A stretch of DNA of 19,815 nucleotides from an uncultured Bacteroidales bacterium (GTDB lineage: Bacteria; Bacteroidota; Bacteroidia; Bacteroidales; UBA932): positions 1-19,815 of the forward strand of contig CALEJC010000081.1 of assembly GCA_937898205.1 (NCBI GenBank), written 5' to 3'. Positions within the stretch are counted from its first letter, which is position 1, and the number at the start of each line of letters is the position of its first letter. A program made the position numbers and the translations under genes. Shown in pieces: positions 7,023 through 13,956 of the stretch. The notes below the pieces were generated by a model. That model saw only the letters and a list, made by a program, of their open reading frames with translations. It was not told the DNA's origin and made no database searches.

Positions 7023-8318
7023 TTATTGTAAAATTCTTTCTGCAATCAGGTCATATTCGCTTGCAACGAGGATTCTTACATTGATGAAGTCTCCGATCTG
7101 AGCAGTGCCGGCTGCACCTTGCACGATGATCTCACCGTCTACCTCAGGGCTTTCGAATTCGCTTCTGCAGATGAGGTCATTGCCCATCTCTGCGTCAACC
7201 ATAACCTTGTAGCACTTGCCGACGCGGCTGTTGTTGTAGTTCATAGAGATCTCGCTCTGCTCTGCCATCAAGGTGTCCAGCCTTTGCTGTTTGGTCTCCT
7301 GATCGATGTCGTCGTCGAAGTTTTCAGCGCCGTATGTGCCTTCTTCTTCTGAGTAGGTAAATGCTCCAAGTCTCTCAAAATGAGCGTCTTTTGTAAACTG
7401 TAGCAGCTCCTCAAACTCACTGAGTCCTTCTCCTGGATGACCTACAATCATTGTAGTGCGCAATACAACTCCCTCGACTCTCTCTCTGAGTCTTTTGATC
7501 AGACTGCGTGTCCATGTGCCGGTGACACCCCTGTGCATCTTTTTAAGCACGGTGTCGCTGATGTGTTGAAGAGGGATGTCAAGATAGCGGCATACCTTGG
7601 GGTTGTTGGCCATCTGGTCCAATACATCTTCAGGGAAGTCAGCAGGGTATGAATAGTGGATGCGGATCCACTCGATCTCATTGATTTCCGAGAGGGCAGT
7701 GATGAGGTCAGAAAGTGCGCGTCTGCGGTAGAGATCTAGGCCATAGTAGGTTGTGTCCTGGGCGATGAGGATCAGTTCCTTGACACCCTGTGCGGCCAGT
7801 TCTCGAGCTTCAGCTACTACATCCTCAATAGGGACGGACTTGTGTGCTCCGCGGATAAAAGGTATCGCGCAGTATGAGCATCTTCTGTCGCAGCCTTCAG
7901 AAATCTTGATGTAGGCATAGCCTTTTTTGTCTTGTATAAATCTGGAGTTCAATGGTTTAGCCTCCACTCCAAGATAGTTTGTGATTTCGTTTAGATCTCT
8001 TGCGCCAAACCATGCATCCACCTCGGGGATCTCATCCTTCAGGTCGTTGTGATATCTTTGTGAAAGGCAACCAAAAACAATGAGTGTCTTGACAAGCCCT
8101 TTGCGTTTTAACTCAACCGCCTCAAGTATTGCGGCAATTGATTCTTCTTTGGCGTCAAGTATAAAGCCACAGGTATTTAAGAGCAGGTAGTCCACTTCCT
8201 GCTCGTCGCTTATGATCTCAAACTGCTCACTTGGAAGAGCAGCGAGCAGGTGCTCGCTGTCTACTGTATTTTTACTGCAGCCAAGAGTGATTATTTTAAG
8301 CCTCTTCCTGCTGCTCAT
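7023..8318 (-). CDS. rimO: Ribosomal protein S12 methylthiotransferase RimO
   Basis: RimO is a cytoplasmic radical-SAM enzyme that adds a methylthio group to an aspartate of ribosomal protein S12. The N-terminal UPF0004 domain has three cluster cysteines (Cys14 in LGCSKNTVDSEHL, Cys50 in LLNTCGF, Cys84 in FGCLSQR). The radical-SAM domain has ISEGCDRRCSYCAIPFIRG with Cys143, 147 and 150 (CX3CX2C), and the C-terminal 65 residues are TRAM-like. The LGCSKNxVDSE form and 431-residue length fit RimO rather than MiaB. I chose the ATG at 8318 (MSSRKRLKIITLGC), matching the usual short N-terminus; an upstream start at 8339 would add seven residues and deepen the overlap with DUF5606 from 23 to 44 bases. 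Confidence 0.93.
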   Translation of the reverse strand: MSSRKRLKIITLGCSKNTVDSEHLLAALPSEQFEIISDEQEVDYLLLNTCGFILDAKEESIAAILEAVELKRKGLVKTLIVFGCLSQRYHNDLKDEIPEVDAWFGARDLNEITNYLGVEAKPLNSRFIQDKKGYAYIKISEGCDRRCSYCAIPFIRGAHKSVPIEDVVAEARELAAQGVKELILIAQDTTYYGLDLYRRRALSDLITALSEINEIEWIRIHYSYPADFPEDVLDQMANNPKVCRYLDIPLQHISDTVLKKMHRGVTGTWTRSLIKRLRERVEGVVLRTTMIVGHPGEGLSEFEELLQFTKDAHFERLGAFTYSEEEGTYGAENFDDDIDQETKQQRLDTLMAEQSEISMNYNNSRVGKCYKVMVDAEMGNDLICRSEFESPEVDGEIIVQGAAGTAQIGDFINVRILVASEYDLIAERILQ

Positions 8319-8718
8319 CTTCTCTTTTAACGAAGTCAAGTGATCTGTATTCTACAATCTGTGAGTACCAATCAATAACCTTGCGCATGTGTGAGAGGTA
8401 AAACCTCTCATCGTCATAGTTTGGAATAGCCTCCTGGAAGAGAGACACAATCTCGCTTTCTGATGCTTTGTGTGAAGGTGCAGGTTTGTCACCGAGGGCC
8501 TTCTTGATGGCAAGGAATACCTCGTCAAGTCTCATCTCGCCCTCTGATGTGTAGATGGCGATGTCCGCAAGGCTGGAGATGCGGCTTGTATTAGGGAAAG
8601 TTGTGCGCTTCTTGTCTGCAAGGTTTTCTGCGATAGCGCCATTGCGTGCCTGAGCAATATATTCATAAAGACCGCGCTGTCCGGCAACGCTAAGTATTTT
8701 TGCTAAATCAGTTTGCAT
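8296..8718 (-). CDS. DUF5606-like protein (Bacteroidota-specific, unknown function)
   Basis: The 140-residue protein resembles DUF5606 proteins: the N-terminal domain (about 1-60) has ILSVAGQRGLYEYIAQARNG, RTTFPNTSRISSLADIAIYT and EMRLDEVFLAIK, and a helical C-terminal part has IPNYDDERFYLSHMRKVIDWYSQIVEY. The last 12 residues are acidic and Gln-rich. No signal peptide, membrane segment or catalytic motif is seen, so it is probably cytoplasmic. Its function is not known to me. It overlaps coaE upstream by 16 bases and rimO downstream by 23 bases, so it is tightly coupled to both. The family assignment is from memory of the sequence pattern. Confidence 0.85.
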   Translation of the reverse strand: MQTDLAKILSVAGQRGLYEYIAQARNGAIAENLADKKRTTFPNTSRISSLADIAIYTSEGEMRLDEVFLAIKKALGDKPAPSHKASESEIVSLFQEAIPNYDDERFYLSHMRKVIDWYSQIVEYRSLDFVKREDEQQEEA

Positions 8719-9224
8719 AATAATTTGTCTATTTTTAAATATAAATCTTCTTTTGTTCCGTCGTTTTCAATGACATGGTGGATGCGTTCCAAGTCAAAAC
8801 TCTGCAAGTGGTCTCTTTGGGCTACAGCAGGATTCCTCTGCTCCCTAAGTCCGAGAGGAGCTATTACCATCACTACCTCGTCATAACTGCTGTCAAACTC
8901 CGGCTTCTCCATTGCGATGGCTGACTCGATAAACAGCAGCTCTTTTGTCTGGCTCTCCTTCCATTGCCTGATGTCCTCCAGTACCAGAGGGTACACTATG
9001 CTTTCCAGGCGCTTGCGTTTCTCTTCGTCAGAAAAAATAACTCCTATCTGCTCCCATCTGATGTCCAGAGCCTTCTCGATGCGTTCTTTCAGCCCGGGGG
9101 TCAGGTCATAGAAGGCTTTTGTCCTTGAATCACAATCATATACAGGGAAGCCTCTACTCTCAAGGTATCTGCTGCAAAGAGATTTGCCGCTGGCGATCGG
9201 GCCCGTGATAAGAACTGTTTTCAT
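8703..9224 (-). CDS. coaE: Dephospho-CoA kinase
   Basis: CoaE performs the last step of coenzyme A synthesis, phosphorylating the 3'-hydroxyl of dephospho-CoA with ATP in the cytoplasm. The 173 residues start with MKTVLITGPIASGKS, whose GPIASGKS (8-15) is the P-loop. YDCDSRTKAFY (about 29-39) matches the family segment with the conserved D-x-D at the acceptor site, and FIESAIAMEKPEF fits the family's E-x-P-L-L-x-E region in a diverged form. The C-terminus is short (usual length is about 195-205). The stop lies inside the start of DUF5606. Position after nusB, yajC and ybbR follows a common Bacteroidota order. Confidence 0.9.
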   Translation of the reverse strand: MKTVLITGPIASGKSLCSRYLESRGFPVYDCDSRTKAFYDLTPGLKERIEKALDIRWEQIGVIFSDEEKRKRLESIVYPLVLEDIRQWKESQTKELLFIESAIAMEKPEFDSSYDEVVMVIAPLGLREQRNPAVAQRDHLQSFDLERIHHVIENDGTKEDLYLKIDKLLCKLI

Positions 9225-9234
9225 CAGCGATAAT

Positions 9235-10161
9235 CTAATTGTTGGTTACGATACACTCAAACGTTTCAGGGCTGAGACTGTATTCGATGACTCCGGAAGG
9301 TAACTTGCTTGGCTTTGCGATGCACACTCCGCTAAGTGAATTAATAAAATCTCTATAGTCAATGTAAAAGACCACAGACTCGGTAGGGTCATCAGTGACC
9401 GGGAAAGTGCATCTGTATTTGACAGTAGCTGTCGAAGGTAATACGGAAAAGTCAACTCCGCGTGGCACATTTCTGGTCTCAATCTTGATGTCCTTCTGGA
9501 GCTCGACATATCGCTGCACGTCAATAGAATACACGACCTCCTCGTCAGAAAGTCTCAATCCTGAAGGGTTGTCAAGCTTAATCTTTCCGTGTGCGCTTGC
9601 TTTAAGATCCTTGAGCTCAAGCGGACGCGTTAAAATCTGATTGATGTTTTCCAGTTTTGATGTCTCTCCATATACGGCCACTGAGTCTGGTTGTATCTTC
9701 ATCGGAGAAGTAGCCATGTATTGTGGCGCATAGGAGACTTTGAGTACTTTCTGGATAGGAACCTTTTTATAAGTTACCTGAGGAAATACAAACTTCGGAG
9801 AGTCTGAGATGAAGGATTCTACATTGATGCCGTTGCCAAAAATAGCTGAACTATATTTGTACAGGTCACCTTGCTTTATGGAGAAGAGGTTGTCTCCTTC
9901 GTAATTGAAGTCTTCTTTATTGAAGAGTACCTCTTTGGTTTTCTGATGCTTTCTGGAAAGCGCAGCAATATTGTATCCTGAGCCGCTCACCTGTGCGGTA
10001 ATGGTGGCTTCAGTAGTGGCGATGCGGGAACGTCCTTCAATGTTGCTTTCAGCAATGACGGGTACACTCACAATACTCACATAATTTTGAGCGAGATTGC
10101 GAATGCACCAAGCGCCTGCTGCTATCAGTACGCACAATAGGAACTGTGCCCACTTCTTCAC
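9235..10161 (-). CDS. YbbR/CdaR-like membrane-anchored protein
   Basis: The 308-residue protein has one N-terminal membrane segment (about 5-22) followed by an all-beta extracytoplasmic part with YbbR-type repeats: SVPVIAESN near 35, a second near KVPIQKVLKVSYAPQYMATSPMKIQPDSVAVYGE (about 142-178), and later beta segments. YbbR-like proteins in Firmicutes (CdaR) regulate the diadenylate cyclase CdaA. Here no cdaA is adjacent, so that role is not shown. In Bacteroidota a YbbR gene commonly sits between yajC and coaE, as it does here (11 and 10 bases of spacing). Function in this organism is unknown to me. Confidence 0.8.
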   Translation of the reverse strand: MKKWAQFLLCVLIAAGAWCIRNLAQNYVSIVSVPVIAESNIEGRSRIATTEATITAQVSGSGYNIAALSRKHQKTKEVLFNKEDFNYEGDNLFSIKQGDLYKYSSAIFGNGINVESFISDSPKFVFPQVTYKKVPIQKVLKVSYAPQYMATSPMKIQPDSVAVYGETSKLENINQILTRPLELKDLKASAHGKIKLDNPSGLRLSDEEVVYSIDVQRYVELQKDIKIETRNVPRGVDFSVLPSTATVKYRCTFPVTDDPTESVVFYIDYRDFINSLSGVCIAKPSKLPSGVIEYSLSPETFECIVTNN

Positions 10162-10172
10162 TTTGTCGTTTC

Positions 10173-10496
10173 TTATTTCTTGTTCTGAGTCTGAACGCTA
10201 GCCGGGTCAATCTGGATTGACTGCTTGTCCACACGGATCTTTACATCACCGTCAACCTTCATGAGGATAGTTGTCTCCTCAACCTCAGCTACTGTGCCAT
10301 AGATGCCACCGGCAGTGATGACCTTATCACCCTTCTTGAGTGCCTTGCGCATCTCCTCAAGAGCCTTCTGCTGCTTGCGCTGTGGACGGATCATAAAGAT
10401 CCACATCACTGCAAAAACGAGAATGAGCATTATGAGCATTGAACCGCCACCGCTCTGCTGGGCTGCTGCACCAGCTGTCTGTAAAAGTGTAATCAT
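10173..10496 (-). CDS. yajC: Preprotein translocase accessory subunit YajC
   Basis: YajC is a small inner-membrane protein associated with SecDF and the Sec translocon. The 107 residues contain an N-terminal membrane segment (about 20-37), then the diagnostic IRPQRKQQKALEEMRKALKKGDKVITAGGIYGTVAEVEE (about 41-79), an SH3-like beta domain, and a Gln/Asn-rich end. It starts five bases after the nusB stop, so both are on one transcript. Neither secD nor secF is adjacent, in contrast to E. coli. Confidence 0.95.
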   Translation of the reverse strand: MITLLQTAGAAAQQSGGGSMLIMLILVFAVMWIFMIRPQRKQQKALEEMRKALKKGDKVITAGGIYGTVAEVEETTILMKVDGDVKIRVDKQSIQIDPASVQTQNKK

Positions 10497-10501
10497 AATT
10501 T

Positions 10502-11419
10502 TTAATGTTTATTTATCAATTTATCTAACAATCCGTTGACGAAGCCGCTACTGTCTGGCGTGCTATATGACTTGGATAATTCTACATATTCGTTGATGAT
10601 GATCTTTACCGGAGTATTAGGCTCTGACACCGACTCTGCCATGCCGCATACGATGAGGGCAAGGTCAGTTGTGCAAAGTCTGTCTCGGTTCCACTTCGGA
10701 GTGAGCTCTGCAACCTGCTCGCAGAACTTGTCGAAGTTGGCGTAGGCTGCGCGCACGAGGTTGAATACAAATAACTTGTCGCTTTGCATGGCTTCGTTGC
10801 CCGGGAGGTCGCTGTTGTAAAGTGCAGGGAGTGACCATACTTTACCCTCGCCAAGTGCATACATGGTCTTTCTGCACCACGAAAGCACATATCCCAGATC
10901 ATCGTTCCAGTAGATGGAAAGGTCTTCAAGGATCTCTGCAAGCTCTGCATTGTCCTCAAATTCATTTTCAAAGATGCGCACCCAAAGCTTTGCGTCTTCC
11001 TGGATGCTTCTTTCCTCACGAGCAAGGTATTCCTTGAAATAGTTTCTTTGGCGGATGCTCTCATATAGGTGTCTTAGAAGCACATCATACTGAGCCCAGC
11101 TAAGTTTCTTCTTGGCAATCAGCTTATTAAAATCAGGATCCTGCTCCAAAAGCGGAGTGATCTTGTTTTCTACAAACTTGAGGTTGGGGTTGCGCTCTTC
11201 TTCGGTGGGATTAAACTTCTGCATAGCTGCGCAGATGCGGGACTGAGCCTCTGCTGTCAGTGGTCCAACTATAGACAACATAAACAGATAGAGGTCTCTT
11301 GTGGATTCACACGAGGTTTCAAGGAAGGCCTGTGTGTCTTTCAAAGAGAGTCCGGGATTTTCCGCATAGCAAAAAACAGCCTTAAAGGCTTTAGAACGGA
11401 GAATTCTACGGTTGAGCAT
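10502..11419 (-). CDS. nusB: Transcription antitermination factor NusB
   Basis: NusB binds the boxA RNA with NusE (S10) to prevent early termination of rRNA transcripts. The protein (305 residues from ATG at 11419) starts MLNRRILRSKAFKAVFCYAEN, like the RNA-binding first helix of NusB, has a long helical insert (about 60-200), and ends with the NusB core (DKLFVFNLVRAAYANFDKFCEQVAELTPKWNRDRLCTTDLALIVCGM...VKIIINEYVELSKSY...FVNGLLDKLI). Bacteroidota NusB is about twice the E. coli length, so this size is normal. The longest frame begins at 11464, but a TATCTTTG -7 box at 11449-11442 lies within that extension, which supports 11419. It is the first gene of the minus-strand run down to glsB. Confidence 0.9.
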   Translation of the reverse strand: MLNRRILRSKAFKAVFCYAENPGLSLKDTQAFLETSCESTRDLYLFMLSIVGPLTAEAQSRICAAMQKFNPTEEERNPNLKFVENKITPLLEQDPDFNKLIAKKKLSWAQYDVLLRHLYESIRQRNYFKEYLAREERSIQEDAKLWVRIFENEFEDNAELAEILEDLSIYWNDDLGYVLSWCRKTMYALGEGKVWSLPALYNSDLPGNEAMQSDKLFVFNLVRAAYANFDKFCEQVAELTPKWNRDRLCTTDLALIVCGMAESVSEPNTPVKIIINEYVELSKSYSTPDSSGFVNGLLDKLINKH

Positions 11420-11441
11420 ACTTTCAAACAAAATTAGTATG

Positions 11442-11449
11442 CAAAGATA
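11442..11449 (-). promoter_or_regulatory. -7 box for the nusB operon
   Basis: TATCTTTG on the minus strand is an exact TAnnTTTG about 22 bases before the ATG of nusB. No convincing -33 TTTG is seen at the usual spacing. Transcription should start near 11435. Confidence 0.55.
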
Positions 11450-11471
11450 ACAAGTAATCCACAAAAAATTC

Positions 11472-11479
11472 TATTTTTG
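11472..11479 (+). promoter_or_regulatory. -7 box for the DUF3276 - amidohydrolase - PNP unit
   Basis: TATTTTTG is an exact TAnnTTTG, 51 bases before the ATG at 11531. It lies back to back with the nusB -7 box (22 bases between them), so the two promoters may influence each other. A clear -33 element is lacking. Confidence 0.5.
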
Positions 11480-11530
11480 CATTATAACTTATTTTAATTT
11501 TACTTAACTCCGGCATAAAAAGCTAACATT

Positions 11531-11845
11531 ATGTATAGAGACGACTACAAACACTCAAAAATTGACAAGCATGAGGGGGAGGATGTTTATTCTAAGTCGG
11601 TCAAGGCTGGAAAACGTACTTATTTCTTCGATGTAAAATCAACTAGAGACAATAGCGATTTCTTTCTAACAATCACTGAGAGCAAGCGCCGTAACAATCC
11701 TGACGGAAGCGTGAGCTTTGATAAACACAAGATCTACCTCTACAAGGAGGATTTTGAGAAGTTTACAGAGGGGCTTTCAGAAGTTCTCACCTATATCAAA
11801 GACACTTGCTTTGATGGTGAGATTCCTAAAAGAGACGTGGAATAA
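11531..11845 (+). CDS. DUF3276 family protein (PUR-domain-like)
   Basis: This 104-residue protein has the pattern of the Bacteroidota DUF3276 family: DVYSKSVKAGKRTYFFDVKSTRDNSDFFLTITESKRR (about 20-56), then FDKHKIYLYKEDFEKFTEGLSEVLTYIKD. The fold is related to the PUR repeat of eukaryotic Pur-alpha, a single-stranded DNA/RNA binder, so nucleic-acid binding is expected; the cellular role is unknown. The many Lys/Arg and the aromatic residues on the beta strands fit this. Its stop TAA shares a base with the ATG of the amidohydrolase (TAATG, 11843-11847), so the two are probably translationally coupled. Confidence 0.88.
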   Translation: MYRDDYKHSKIDKHEGEDVYSKSVKAGKRTYFFDVKSTRDNSDFFLTITESKRRNNPDGSVSFDKHKIYLYKEDFEKFTEGLSEVLTYIKDTCFDGEIPKRDVE

Positions 11846-13119
11846 TGAGCTCTATCATCCTTAAAGACATTACTATTGACGGCATCAGCAGAGATGTCCT
11901 CATCCGTGCCGGCCTGATCGAGAGGATCGAGCCTGCAGGGAGTAGTGTGCTTTGGGATATAGCCGGTGACGTGGAGATTATGGATTGCACCGGTAAGGTG
12001 GCGATCCCCGGATTTGTCAATATGCATGTCCACGCCGCGATGTCCTTGATGAGGGGTCTGGGCGAGGATATGGTCTTTAACGACTGGATTACCAAGATCT
12101 GGGATGTCGAGAAAAATATTGACTCGGAATATGTCTATTGGGCGACCAAAGTTGCCTGTATAGAGATGATCCGCACCGGCACAACCACTTTCAACGATCA
12201 TTACTGGCACTTTGATGCTTCTGTGCGCGCTGCTCGCGAAATGGGCCTGCGCATCGCTACCGGCTATGAAATAATGGACAAAGGCAGCATCGCAGAAGCG
12301 GAGAGGCAGAAACTGCAGTGCCGGGAGAGGACAGAAAAATACTTTGCTGCGCCTTCGGATATGCACATCTATCAGCTCGCATTCCACGCGATATATTCGG
12401 TGAGCGAGGAGATGATGCTCTGGGCTGCCGAATTTGCAAGGCAGCACAATATCAATCTGCACATCCACCTGAGCGAGACGCGCAAGGAGGTTGAGGACTG
12501 CAAGGCCGCTCATGGCGGATTGACCCCGGTGGAGTATCTCGACCGTCTGGGCATCCTCTCAGATAGGATTATTGCTGCACACACGCTTTGGCTTAGCGAC
12601 GAGGATGTCCGCCTTCTGGGCAAGCACGGCGTGCATTGTGTGCATAATGTCAACTCAAACACCAAATTAGCCTCAGGATATCGTTTCCTGTACAAGGAGC
12701 TGCAAGAGGCCGGCGCCAATGTCTGTCTGGGCACTGACGGCTGCGCTTCCTCAAATAACCTTGATATGCTGGAGGTGATGAAGACCTCGGCTCTCTTCCA
12801 GAAGGCTTGGAGAGACGACCCGTCAGCTCTTCCTCTGCCTCAGCTCATTGATATGGCGACAGCCAACGGAGCAAAGGCGCTTGGCATCCAAAGCGGAAGA
12901 CTTGTCCCCGGGGCGGTAGCCGACATCAATATTGTGGATACGGACAACACTTTCTTCTTGTCCAACAGTCCTTTCCTTGCCAACTTAGTCTATTCGGCCC
13001 ACTCGGACTGCATAGATTCGGTGATATGTGCAGGGCGCGTCGTGATGCGTAATCGCGAAATACCAGGAGAAAAAGAAATCCTCCATCAAGCAAAGCGTGT
13101 ACTAGAAAAAATCGCATAA
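11845..13119 (+). CDS. Amidohydrolase, 5-methylthioadenosine/S-adenosylhomocysteine deaminase type
   Basis: The 424-residue protein belongs to the metal-dependent amidohydrolases of the SsnA/MtaD/ATZ type. Metal ligands are visible: HVH (His61, His63) in PGFVNMHVHAAMSLMRG, His208 and Glu211 in HIHLSE, His246 in AAHTLWLS, and Asp298 in LGTDGCASSNN. This pattern, with L-R-G after the HxH, matches enzymes that deaminate the adenine ring of methylthioadenosine, S-adenosylhomocysteine or adenosine, although some relatives act on other bases such as guanine or 6-aminodeoxyfutalosine. The ATG overlaps the stop of DUF3276, and purine nucleoside phosphorylase starts two bases after its stop. That context supports a nucleoside substrate: deamination of adenosine or MTA followed by phosphorolysis of the resulting inosine compound. 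The exact substrate is not settled. Confidence 0.85.
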   Translation: MSSIILKDITIDGISRDVLIRAGLIERIEPAGSSVLWDIAGDVEIMDCTGKVAIPGFVNMHVHAAMSLMRGLGEDMVFNDWITKIWDVEKNIDSEYVYWATKVACIEMIRTGTTTFNDHYWHFDASVRAAREMGLRIATGYEIMDKGSIAEAERQKLQCRERTEKYFAAPSDMHIYQLAFHAIYSVSEEMMLWAAEFARQHNINLHIHLSETRKEVEDCKAAHGGLTPVEYLDRLGILSDRIIAAHTLWLSDEDVRLLGKHGVHCVHNVNSNTKLASGYRFLYKELQEAGANVCLGTDGCASSNNLDMLEVMKTSALFQKAWRDDPSALPLPQLIDMATANGAKALGIQSGRLVPGAVADINIVDTDNTFFLSNSPFLANLVYSAHSDCIDSVICAGRVVMRNREIPGEKEILHQAKRVLEKIA

Positions 13120-13121
13120 TT

Positions 13122-13949
13122 ATGGACCCAAGAATGCAAATAATCAGCTCTAGCGCAGATTATATCAAGTCAAAAATCGGTGATAGAAAGCCACTTGTAG
13201 GTATTATCCTCGGAAGTGGACTCGGAAAGTTGGGCGACAAAATCAACAATGCTTTAGTCATACCATATAAGGATATCCCGGGATTTCCTCAGTCTACTGC
13301 AATCGGCCATAAAGGCAATTTTATTGTCGGAGAGCTTGGTGGAAAGATGGTGGTTGCAATGCAGGGAAGATTTCATTATTACGAAGGCTATCCGATGGAG
13401 ATGGTGACAGTCGGGGTGAGAGTGATGAAGACCTTGGGCATAGAATATCTGTTTGTCTCAAACGCTGCAGGTGCATGTAACCAGAGCTATAAAGTGGGAG
13501 ATCTTGTGATCATCAGGGATCATATCAATATGCTTCCTAACCCGTTGATCGGTAGGAATTTTGACGATTTCGGAGAACGTTTTCCTGATATGACTTGTGC
13601 CTACGATCTTGCTCTTCAGGCTTCGGCTGAAAAGATTTATGAGGAGCTTGGCCTGCAGGTGAAGAAGGGTGTATATCTTGGCAGCACAGGTCCTACCTAT
13701 GAGACTCCTGCAGAGGTACGTTTCTTCTCTACCATCGGTGCCGATCTTTTGGGCATGTCCACCATCCCGGAGGTGATCGTGGCCCGTCATTGCGGCCTCA
13801 AGGTATTTGGAGTGTCTGTCGTGACCAATATGTCCAACTTCCTCAATGTTGAGAAGAACCTCAATGATGGCGACGATGTGGTGAAGCAGGCTGACCTTGC
13901 AGCAGAAAAAATGGAAAGCCTCTTCTCGATGATGATAGAGGCTCTCTAA
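13122..13949 (+). CDS. punA: Purine nucleoside phosphorylase (trimeric, PNP-I)
   Basis: PNP splits purine nucleosides with phosphate into base and ribose-1-phosphate. The 275 residues show the trimeric class: ILGSGLGKLGDKI with the phosphate loop at 31-35, GRFHYYEGYPMEMV (about 86-99), FVSNAAGACN, LGSTGPTYETPAEVR with Glu198 (equivalent to human Glu201) and VVTNMSNFL with Asn236 (equivalent to human Asn243), both contacting 6-oxopurines. This favours inosine/guanosine-type substrates over adenosine. It follows the amidohydrolase by two bases; that enzyme could supply the 6-oxopurine nucleosides. Met5 (13134) is an alternative start. The convergent ftsK stop is seven bases away and no terminator is apparent between them. 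Confidence 0.93.
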   Translation: MDPRMQIISSSADYIKSKIGDRKPLVGIILGSGLGKLGDKINNALVIPYKDIPGFPQSTAIGHKGNFIVGELGGKMVVAMQGRFHYYEGYPMEMVTVGVRVMKTLGIEYLFVSNAAGACNQSYKVGDLVIIRDHINMLPNPLIGRNFDDFGERFPDMTCAYDLALQASAEKIYEELGLQVKKGVYLGSTGPTYETPAEVRFFSTIGADLLGMSTIPEVIVARHCGLKVFGVSVVTNMSNFLNVEKNLNDGDDVVKQADLAAEKMESLFSMMIEAL

Positions 13950-13956
13950 TAATCCA

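Noticed and set aside
11791..12513. Minus-strand open frame (240 codons) opposite the amidohydrolase
   Set aside because: The sense strand encodes a clear amidohydrolase with metal ligands; the antisense frame reflects codon bias.
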